Origin: an uncultured Prevotella sp.
GTDB lineage: Bacteria > Bacteroidota > Bacteroidia > Bacteroidales > Bacteroidaceae
DNA: 50,734 nt
Direction: 5' to 3'
NCBI GenBank assembly: GCA_946612625.1
Contig: CAMOEW010000007.1
Location: 1-50,734 of the forward strand
This document shows, in pieces, positions 38,968 through 45,387 of the stretch. Within the stretch, counting starts at the first letter, position 1; every line of letters begins with the position of its first letter. The position numbers and the translations under genes were made by a program. The notes under the pieces were generated by a model. It made no database searches, was not told where the DNA came from, and was given only the letters and a program-made list of their open reading frames with translations.

Positions 38968-39867
38968 ATGAAAAAAATCAGAGCAGCCGTAGTGGGTTAC
39001 GGCAACATTGGAAAGTTTACCATCGAAGCTCTTGAGGCTTCAAGTGATTTTGAGATTGCAGGAGTGGTGCGCCGCCACGGTGCCGACAACAAGCCGTCAG
39101 AACTGGCTGCCTACGACGTGGTGAAGGACATCAGCGAACTGAAGGACGTGGATGTGGCGATACTGGCCACGCCGACGCGCTCGTGCGAGGAATATGCCGA
39201 GAAAATCACAGCTCTCGGCATCAACACCGTTGACAGCTTCGACATACACACCAACATACGCGGCTACCGCGAGCGCCAAATGGAGCGCAACAAGAAGAGC
39301 GGAACGGTGAGCGTGATAGCAGCAGGATGGGATCCGGGAAGCGACTCTATCGTGCGCACGCTGATGCAGAGCCTGGCACCGAAAGGCCTCTCATATACGA
39401 ACTTCGGTCCCGGCATGTCGATGGGTCACAGCGTGTGCGTGCGCTCTAAGGCCGGAGTGAAAGACGCACTGTCGATGACCATTCCATTGGGCGAAGGCAT
39501 ACACCGCCGCATGGTATATGTGGAACTGGAGGAAGGCGCAAAGCTCGACGAAGTGACGGCAGCAATCAAGGCAGACCCATACTTCGCAAGCGACGAGACC
39601 CACGTGTTCCAGGTGGAAAGCGTTGACGACGTGAAGGACATGGGCCACGGAGTGCATCTCGTGAGAAAGGGTGTAAGCGGAAAGACGCAGAACCAGCGGC
39701 TGGAATTCAACATGAGCATCAACAACCCCGCTCTTACGGCTCAGGTGCTCGTAAACGTGGCAAGAGCATCAATGCGCCAGCAGCCGGGCTGCTACACCAT
39801 GATAGAACTGCCGGTAATAGACATGCTTCCGGGCGAGCGTGCCGACATCATCGAGCATCTGGTATAA
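38968..39867 (+). CDS. ddh: meso-Diaminopimelate D-dehydrogenase
   Basis: Catalyses the one-step NADPH-dependent conversion of tetrahydrodipicolinate to meso-diaminopimelate, supplying lysine and peptidoglycan precursors. The 299-residue protein starts with a Rossmann motif GYGNIG (residues 10-15). It carries the family segments ATPTRSCEEYAEKI, AAGWDPGSDSIVRTL and GPGMSMGHSV. Its length is close to the usual 300-330. It stands alone between ruvA (divergent) and a strong terminator. A ddh route is common in Bacteroidota and can replace the longer succinylase or acetylase branch. Confidence 0.95.
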   Translation: MKKIRAAVVGYGNIGKFTIEALEASSDFEIAGVVRRHGADNKPSELAAYDVVKDISELKDVDVAILATPTRSCEEYAEKITALGINTVDSFDIHTNIRGYRERQMERNKKSGTVSVIAAGWDPGSDSIVRTLMQSLAPKGLSYTNFGPGMSMGHSVCVRSKAGVKDALSMTIPLGEGIHRRMVYVELEEGAKLDEVTAAIKADPYFASDETHVFQVESVDDVKDMGHGVHLVRKGVSGKTQNQRLEFNMSINNPALTAQVLVNVARASMRQQPGCYTMIELPVIDMLPGERADIIEHLV

Positions 39868-39899
39868 AGTCTCCGAGACCAGACATGCCGAGCATACAA

Positions 39900-39941
39900 A
39901 ACAACGAGGGCGTGCAAAACATTTTGCACGCCCTCGTTGTT
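39900..39941. terminator. Bidirectional rho-independent terminator after ddh
   Basis: A perfect 20-bp inverted repeat (39900-39919 with 39922-39941) with a two-base nominal loop and a GC-rich middle, between ddh (+) and the micro-gene (-) that ends at 39955. Confidence 0.88.
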
Positions 39942-39954
39942 ACATAATGTGATA

Positions 39955-40104
39955 TTACCACCCCAAAAACTCACTATCCTTGTCAAGGATTTCACTGTCG
40001 TCAGCAAGATTTGTTGTCGTTTCTACCGACACCACCATAAGGTCCTGCTCAATCAGAGCCTCTTCTATCTTGTACTCTGGAGAAATATATATCTTTTTCG
40101 CCAT
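39955..40104 (-). CDS. Small 49-residue protein, paralogue of the one at 45204
   Basis: A short gene of 49 residues read from the ATG at 40104 (an ATG at 40110 would add two residues). The peptide starts MAKKIYISPEYKIEEA, has an acidic and hydroxyl-rich middle and ends KDSEFLGW. It has no signal peptide or membrane span. The same layout (M-x-KKIYI-x-P start, K-D-x-x-F/V-F-G-x-W type end) is seen in the gene at 45204-45359. Both follow a large secreted tail-protein gene on the same strand, here by 41 bases. Short genes with a KK-x-Y-x-x-P start are frequent in Prevotella and Bacteroides, but I know of no function. Conservation of both ends in two copies argues it is real. Confidence 0.7.
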   Translation of the reverse strand: MAKKIYISPEYKIEEALIEQDLMVVSVETTTNLADDSEILDKDSEFLGW

Positions 40105-40145
40105 AACCATTATATTATTATCTTATTCAACTATTTACCATTTCA

Positions 40146-42299
40146 TTACTTCTTAATCACCTTGCGGCCATTGATAATGTTGATGCCCTTCTGAGGAGCA
40201 GCGATGCGCTGGCCGTTGAGGTTGAAGACAACATTCTCCTTTGCCGATTCCATCAGACGCGAGGCATCGTTAATGCCCGTAGTCTCGCCGAACTGAAGGT
40301 TGAGCACCTTGGCACCTCCGGCCGCACTCAGATAAGCACGGAACGGCTTGATGGCAGGCATCGAGGCAGAGCTCTGGTAGAAGGCAACGGTGCCACCCTG
40401 ATTCTGCAGTACATAGTTAGCAGCATCTACGGTGATGTCGGTGTTCTGATATACGCCACGCAGGATTCCGTTGGTCTGCTCGCCGCTTACGGCAGCAATA
40501 GCTGCATCGGCAGCGGTGAATTCGAATGTGCCTGCATTCTTCAGCAATACCGGTTTGTTGGCTGCAATGGCAGCAGCATCAGTAGCAGTGACAGCTGTGC
40601 CGGAAACGCCGGTGATGTTATAAGCCTCAACGCCTGAAGGCAGCGCGGCAGCAAACGGTATCACCATAGTAGCATATTTGGCAGCGTCGTCAACGGTCTT
40701 CGAGAACGAAGCAGCGGTAGCGGTGAATTCCTCGGGAGCTTCAAAAGGCATGCCGTCGGTAAGTTCGAGAGTAGCGCACACGCCGTCAACGATTACGTTC
40801 TTGGTGTTTGTAACCATTCCGGCATTTGCCTTGATAAGACAGTTCGGATTGGCTGTTGCAAGAGCTGTTGCAGCTGTAATACCTGTAGCATCGATGGCGG
40901 TGGCATTCTTGTCAGCAAGAGCACGGGTGGCGGGAACAGTAAGTTCACCAGAGCCAGTCAGTACATAGTTATAAGGTGCCGTACCGTCAGCGACGCTAAT
41001 GGCATTGACAACACCGATATATTTCACGAGAGCCTTGCCGTCGGCATCTGGCGTGGCAGCCCATGTCTGTGCTGCTTTCAAGCCATTGATGTGAACGTAA
41101 TTTGCCCCGGTCTGTGCGGCATAGACATCAGCCAGGTTGAGCGTACCTACGCCATCCTCACCAATCGTCACAAAGAACTGGAAGGTGCCACTTGCATACT
41201 CGGCACGGTTGATGAACAGACGCACTACATCACCTTTTGCTCCATAGAGCTTAACGGCGCTATAGTTGGTAACATCTATGTAAGAGAGTTTGCCATCTGC
41301 CGGACCTGCATCGGTGCCGTAGATGGTAGCATCGGTGCTTGTTCCAAGATTATTGACACAGCCCTGAGCTTCGTTGACGTAAGGAAGTGTAGTTAAGTCA
41401 GTCACGCCCTCGGGGAATTCGAAAGGCTTCTCAACCAAGGTGATGTGATCTACCTGTGCCTCTGCTCCAGGAGCGCTGGCCTTCACTCCATTGATGTGAA
41501 TATAGGTGGCACCTTCTTGTGCGGAGAACACATCAGAGAAGTTGAGAGTTCCCACGCCATCAGCAATAGTCACATAGAACTGGAAAGTACCGCCTGCAAA
41601 CTCGGCACGGTTGATGAACAGGCGTACGGTGCCGTCTGGACCATAGAGTTTCACAGCACTATAGTTGGTAGCATCAACATAGGACAGTTTGCCGTCTGCA
41701 GGGCCGGCATCGGTGCCATAGATGGGGGAGGTAGTTTTAGAACCGAGATTATTGGTGCAACCCTGCCCCTCATTGACCCAAGGTAAATCGTTGATTTCTA
41801 TCTCGCCGTCAGGGAGTACGAACGGGTCGGGCTCCGGGAATGTGATGGCGGTGCCACTGACGGTAATTTTGCTTAAGTTGAGTTTGGTGTTCCAAGCCGA
41901 GGCCTTCACACCGTTGAGGTGGATATATTGCGCCTTTGGCTGCTGAGTGAGAACGGTGTTGCAGTCAAAGGTGGCAACGCCTTCAGCATTGAGATCTACG
42001 AAAAAGATACCGTTATCGCCTGCCTCTTCGCGATTGATGAACAGACGTGCCCTCTGACCGGCTGTACCATAGAGTTTGATAATGCCGTAGTCCGACACGT
42101 CAACATAGGAAATGTTTGTACCACCAGCATCAGTACCAAAAACGGTACCGCCATTTTCATTGTTGAAATCTTGGGTGCAAGACTGCGCCTTTTGAACCCA
42201 AGGCAGAGTGGTGATGTCTGTTTCATCTTGCGCTTTTACCTCGCTCCATGCTCCTGCGAGCAGCGTAAGTGAGAGCATTAATTTTGTAAATTTTCTCAT
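40146..42299 (-). CDS. Secreted three-repeat protein with sorting-like tail
   Basis: A 717-residue exported protein with a signal peptide (about 1-23). It has three tandem repeats of about 104 residues (31-134, 171-274, 304-410), each with one conserved cysteine (41, 181, 314), a Y-G-T-D-A-G-type segment, a V-K/I-K-L-Y-G strand, a R-L-F-I-N-R strand and H-(I/L)-N-G. A beta domain (about 530-680) of a kind common in Prevotella secreted enzymes follows, then the tail FNLNGQRIAAP and INGRKVIKK. No catalytic motif was recognised; the repeats may bind ligand or glycan, which is inference. A promoter element lies about 64 bases upstream. Confidence 0.85.
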   Translation of the reverse strand: MRKFTKLMLSLTLLAGAWSEVKAQDETDITTLPWVQKAQSCTQDFNNENGGTVFGTDAGGTNISYVDVSDYGIIKLYGTAGQRARLFINREEAGDNGIFFVDLNAEGVATFDCNTVLTQQPKAQYIHLNGVKASAWNTKLNLSKITVSGTAITFPEPDPFVLPDGEIEINDLPWVNEGQGCTNNLGSKTTSPIYGTDAGPADGKLSYVDATNYSAVKLYGPDGTVRLFINRAEFAGGTFQFYVTIADGVGTLNFSDVFSAQEGATYIHINGVKASAPGAEAQVDHITLVEKPFEFPEGVTDLTTLPYVNEAQGCVNNLGTSTDATIYGTDAGPADGKLSYIDVTNYSAVKLYGAKGDVVRLFINRAEYASGTFQFFVTIGEDGVGTLNLADVYAAQTGANYVHINGLKAAQTWAATPDADGKALVKYIGVVNAISVADGTAPYNYVLTGSGELTVPATRALADKNATAIDATGITAATALATANPNCLIKANAGMVTNTKNVIVDGVCATLELTDGMPFEAPEEFTATAASFSKTVDDAAKYATMVIPFAAALPSGVEAYNITGVSGTAVTATDAAAIAANKPVLLKNAGTFEFTAADAAIAAVSGEQTNGILRGVYQNTDITVDAANYVLQNQGGTVAFYQSSASMPAIKPFRAYLSAAGGAKVLNLQFGETTGINDASRLMESAKENVVFNLNGQRIAAPQKGINIINGRKVIKK
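40167..40232 (-). repeat. Tail-coding repeat, copy A
   Basis: A 66-base segment coding the C-terminal tail of the three-repeat protein, matching 45409-45474 at 63 of 66 positions. All three differences are silent third-position changes. Confidence 0.85.
41070..42209 (-). repeat. Three tandem coding repeats of about 104 codons
   Basis: The three repeat units of the secreted protein. Units 2 and 3 are clearly closer to each other (shared GTDAGPADGKLSY and TNYSAVKLYG) than to unit 1, so the array probably grew by a recent duplication of the inner unit. Confidence 0.8.
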
Positions 42300-42362
42300 A
42301 CAATTTGAATTTTAGAATGTTATAGATAAATGTTTTTTACGTCCGTAGAACGAATACGGCTG

Positions 42363-42370
42363 CAAAGTTA
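42363..42370 (-). promoter_or_regulatory. -7 element for the three-repeat protein gene
   Basis: Reads TAACTTTG on the minus strand, 63 bases before the ATG at 42299. Confidence 0.5.
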
Positions 42371-42495
42371 AGGAGAATGTCGTAACTGCCGTTTCCCTTC
42401 TGTAGCATTGTGTTTTCAATTTGTCTCAAACCGAAAACAACACCTAAATTTCTGCTTTTGTCACTACCTCGATGTCGCTGACATTCATTGCAGGA

Positions 42496-42571
42496 TTTAC
42501 TTTTCATTTCTTTAGTAAGTTTTGCTCGGAACATAATTTACTTTTCATTTCTTTAGTAAGTTTTGTTCGGG
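42496..42571 (+). repeat. Two 35-base direct repeats, period 41
   Basis: Copies at 42496-42530 and 42537-42571 share TTTACTTTTCATTTCTTTAG and the AAGTTTTG(C/T)TCGG that ends them, differing at two bases. The 41-base period is close to four helical turns, so a protein bound to both copies would sit on the same DNA face. Confidence 0.85.
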
Positions 42572-42720
42572 ACGAGGATAAAACCCCTACGCCACTTTTC
42601 AGCTCGACTGCAACTATAACAATTTCAAGTTTCGATTATCTGCAAAATTCGGAATGAAGAGATACCTGCCACCGAAACATTAACATATACCCCCATGATT
42701 GCAATTATATTTCCACTTTT

Positions 42721-42751
42721 TTTGTCGATTCTGATTTTTATGTTAATTTTG
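42721..42751 (+). promoter_or_regulatory. Promoter of the AraC-type regulator gene
   Basis: TTTG at 42721-42724 and TAATTTTG at 42744-42751, separated by 19 bases, 36 bases before the ATG at 42788. A complete Bacteroidota-type promoter. Confidence 0.7.
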
Positions 42752-42787
42752 CACAGTGTTATCATAAAGCGATAAGAGCCAACAATA

Positions 42788-43927
42788 ATGTACGATCAAA
42801 TCAGCCAAGACCCTCTCTTTATCATATTTTACACAGCGGTGACGGCTATGGCCGTCATTGCAAGCTGTTATCTGTTGTTACGTCGGGGCAATGCTTTTGC
42901 CCCAGAAATTACGCCTCCTGCACGACTGCGTCGGTGGACTGCGGCATTCTTTGCTTCCATCGCCTTGAATCATCTGTGGTATATGCCAATCATGTTTCTT
43001 ACCTCAAGCGATGATATTCAGACAACCGACCTTATAGGCGGTCTGCTTGATTGCATGACGGTCATTCCTTTGGCTATTGTAGTGCTGCTCACGATGCTGC
43101 AAGACCGCAGACGACCGCTGTGGCCTGTGGCACTGATGATGGCCCCGCTTGTCGCAGGAGGGGCATTCAGCATCGCTCAACGCAGCTATACCCTCCTGCC
43201 GATGATGTATGTCTATTTTCTGCTGTTGGGCATCGGTCTGACTATTTATACTGTACATGCGCTGAGGCAATACGGCCGCTGGCTGCGCGACAACTATGCC
43301 GACTTGGAGCATAAGGAGGTGTGGCAGAGCTTCGTGGTGCTGGTCATCATGCTGCTGGTGTTCGGCATCTATACATATATCTACGAAGGTACAGCTTACT
43401 TATATGCCCTGCTGGCTGCTTTCGCCGTGCTGATATGCTACCTTCTGTGGCGGGTGGAGACGCTGAGCGACCTTGGCGTAGCCCAATCGCAGAACATCCC
43501 GGCAGAGGCTGCCGCCAACGGAGCAAAGGCAGAGGAAGGTGACGGGCTTTCACAGACCATCCGCGACAATATTGGAGCGTTGCTACAGAAGTACTGTATA
43601 GACACGCGACTCTACCTGGAGCACGACCTGAACATATCGCAGCTTGCCAAAGCCATTGGTACCAACCGATTCTATCTCAGCCAGTATTTCTCAACCCAGG
43701 GCATCACCTACAATGCATATATCAACGATCTGCGAATAGATCATTTCACGAGTCTCTATCGTGAGGCTGTTGCAGAAGGACGCTACTTCACCGCACAGCA
43801 GCTGGCAGGCGAAAGCGGCTACCGAAGCTACAGCACCTTCAGACTCGCCTTCAAGCAGCGAATGGGGCAAAACGTGAGAGCGTGGATGCAGGAAATAAGC
43901 ACGAACTCTCAAGATAAGCAAAAATAG
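42788..43927 (+). CDS. Membrane-embedded AraC-family transcriptional regulator
   Basis: A 379-residue regulator with about seven predicted transmembrane spans in the first 220 residues (for example around 8-30, 45-65, 75-100, 105-125, 135-160, 175-215). A C-terminal AraC-type double helix-turn-helix domain occupies about residues 270-370: LNISQLAKAIGTNRFYLSQYF for helix set 1 and AGESGYRSYSTFRLAFKQRMG for set 2. The domain order suggests a membrane sensor that acts on DNA directly. Its promoter and a 35-base direct repeat lie upstream. Likely targets are itself and the neighbouring divergent genes, by position only. Confidence 0.88.
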   Translation: MYDQISQDPLFIIFYTAVTAMAVIASCYLLLRRGNAFAPEITPPARLRRWTAAFFASIALNHLWYMPIMFLTSSDDIQTTDLIGGLLDCMTVIPLAIVVLLTMLQDRRRPLWPVALMMAPLVAGGAFSIAQRSYTLLPMMYVYFLLLGIGLTIYTVHALRQYGRWLRDNYADLEHKEVWQSFVVLVIMLLVFGIYTYIYEGTAYLYALLAAFAVLICYLLWRVETLSDLGVAQSQNIPAEAAANGAKAEEGDGLSQTIRDNIGALLQKYCIDTRLYLEHDLNISQLAKAIGTNRFYLSQYFSTQGITYNAYINDLRIDHFTSLYREAVAEGRYFTAQQLAGESGYRSYSTFRLAFKQRMGQNVRAWMQEISTNSQDKQK

Positions 43928-43991
43928 TGTCAAAATCAGCAAAAACCTGGATGGCAAGGCATCCGAGCATAGTTATTTTGGAGAAATTGGC

Positions 43992-43999
43992 TAACTTTG
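43992..43999 (+). promoter_or_regulatory. -7 element for the DUF3089 lipoprotein gene
   Basis: Reads TAACTTTG, 61 bases before the ATG at 44061. No -33 TTTG at the normal spacing; one occurs 11 bases upstream. Confidence 0.45.
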
Positions 44000-44060
44000 C
44001 AAAGTCGAAGCAGACAGCCGAAGGCCTGAAATATGTTTTACCCCAAAATAATTATTGCAA

Positions 44061-45098
44061 ATGACAACAATGAAAAAAATGATGATTGCCGCCACACTCG
44101 TTTGCGGCACGACAACGGCACTCACTTCGTGCAGTAACAGCAGCGACAACCAGGACCCTGTGATTCCCGAGGACACCGGTGCACCCGACTATTCCAAGAA
44201 GTCATGCTGGTATAAGCTGCCGGAAATCACCAAGCAGTTCGACACGTTCTACATCTACTCGACCATCTACTTCGCAGCCAACGAGAGCGACCCCGACTAC
44301 GCAACGCTTGACAACCGCGAGATGCTGGACGGCATAAAGGCAGAGCACGCCATCAAGTCGAGCGTGTTCGAGGAATCTACCAACCTGTTCATCCCACTCT
44401 ATCGTCAGGCCAGCATGAGACTCGCTGGTGAAACCTGGAAGAAGACAGGAGGCATCGAGGAAGCCATCAAGAGAACGCCCTACGGTGACATCACCGCTGC
44501 GCTCGACTACTACTTCGAGAACTACAACCAGGGCCGTCCATTCGTCATCGCGGGCCACAGTCAGGGTTCGGCCATCCTGCGTCATGTGCTGAAGCACTAT
44601 TTCAAGGAGCACCCCGACCGATACGAGCGCATGGTGGCAGCCTATGCCATAGGCTACTCTATCACAAAGGAAGACCTCGAAGCCAATCCACACATGAAGT
44701 TCGCTACCGGCGAGACCGACACGGGCGTCATAATCAGCTGGCACGCTGAAGGTCCCAAAAGCGTGGGAAGCAATTTCATGTCTGCTGCCATGCTGCCGAA
44801 CGGCATCAGTATCAACCCACTGAACTGGAAGCGCGACGAGACGTATGCGCCCGCCAGCATGAACCTCGGTTCTATCGTACTGGACGAGAAGACCGGCGCA
44901 ACCGAGATTCGCGACATCGAGGGTGACGCACAGGTGAATCTTGCCCGTGGCACTGTAATCACGAATGCCAAAGCCGAACCAAATGAGATGGTAGAGTTCG
45001 CCGGACCGCAGAGCTATCACCAGGACGACTACTCCATCTTCTACAACAACATCAAGGACAACGTGGCCAAGCGCATCGCCGCATATCAGGCTAAGTGA
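44061..45098 (+). CDS. DUF3089 family lipoprotein, alpha/beta-hydrolase fold
   Basis: A surface or periplasmic lipoprotein of 345 residues from the ATG at 44061 (a second ATG at 44070 is equally possible; a TTG at 44055 is unlikely). The lipoprotein signal ends in ALTSC, with the cysteine near residue 24. The DUF3089 domain contains a lipase-like nucleophile elbow GHSQGS near residue 166, the family's YSTIYF segment and NLFIPLYRQASM. This suggests an esterase or lipase, but the substrate is unknown. It is followed by a strong terminator and has its own promoter element, so it is probably monocistronic. Confidence 0.88.
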   Translation: MTTMKKMMIAATLVCGTTTALTSCSNSSDNQDPVIPEDTGAPDYSKKSCWYKLPEITKQFDTFYIYSTIYFAANESDPDYATLDNREMLDGIKAEHAIKSSVFEESTNLFIPLYRQASMRLAGETWKKTGGIEEAIKRTPYGDITAALDYYFENYNQGRPFVIAGHSQGSAILRHVLKHYFKEHPDRYERMVAAYAIGYSITKEDLEANPHMKFATGETDTGVIISWHAEGPKSVGSNFMSAAMLPNGISINPLNWKRDETYAPASMNLGSIVLDEKTGATEIRDIEGDAQVNLARGTVITNAKAEPNEMVEFAGPQSYHQDDYSIFYNNIKDNVAKRIAAYQAK

Positions 45099-45119
45099 CG
45101 GCTGCCATATCTGCAAACA

Positions 45120-45159
45120 AAAAAACTGCCGCGCCAATATTGAGGTGCGGCAGTTTTTT
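45120..45159. terminator. Bidirectional rho-independent terminator after the DUF3089 gene
   Basis: A 16-bp stem (45120-45135 with 45144-45159, one G-T pair, eight-base loop) whose ends are A and T tracts, so it works on either strand. It separates the lipoprotein gene from the convergent micro-gene. Confidence 0.88.
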
Positions 45160-45203
45160 GTTTTAGGTCACACATTCAGCGTGACTATACGAAGCTGTAG
45201 GGA

Positions 45204-45359
45204 TTACCAAGCTCCAAACACGTCGTCATCTTTGCCAAGGGCATCTTCGTTAGACTGGCTGCCTTCGACTATTGCATCGATGCTGTCAGCAAGAATGATG
45301 TTCTCAATCTCGTCCTGCGCCAACTCGACTGCTGGCTGAATATATATCTTCTTAACCAT
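45204..45359 (-). CDS. Small 51-residue protein, paralogue of the one at 39955
   Basis: A 51-residue acidic protein starting MVKKIYIQPAVELA and ending GKDDDVFGAW, with a short hydrophobic stretch IILADSIDAIV in the middle. It has no signal peptide of standard type. It shares the start and end pattern of the gene at 39955-40104 but little in between. It lies 28 bases after the stop codon of the large secreted protein gene at 45388 and should be on the same transcript. No function is known to me; an attached precursor peptide, a surface-export partner or an assembly factor are all possible. Confidence 0.7.
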   Translation of the reverse strand: MVKKIYIQPAVELAQDEIENIILADSIDAIVEGSQSNEDALGKDDDVFGAW

Positions 45360-45387
45360 ATTGCTATTATTTTACTGTTTAACTATA

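Larger units (their letters stand above)
42300..42787. other. 488-base divergent intergenic region
   Basis: Lies between the three-repeat protein gene (-) and the AraC-type regulator gene (+). It holds one minus-strand -7 element, a 35-base direct repeat and a full plus-strand promoter. A possible 61-codon reading at 42472-42657 has no family resemblance, spans the direct repeat and is not called. Confidence 0.7.

Noticed and set aside
42472..42657. 61-codon reading in the AraC upstream region
   Set aside because: It runs through the direct repeat, ends upstream of the AraC promoter and shows no family resemblance or own promoter.
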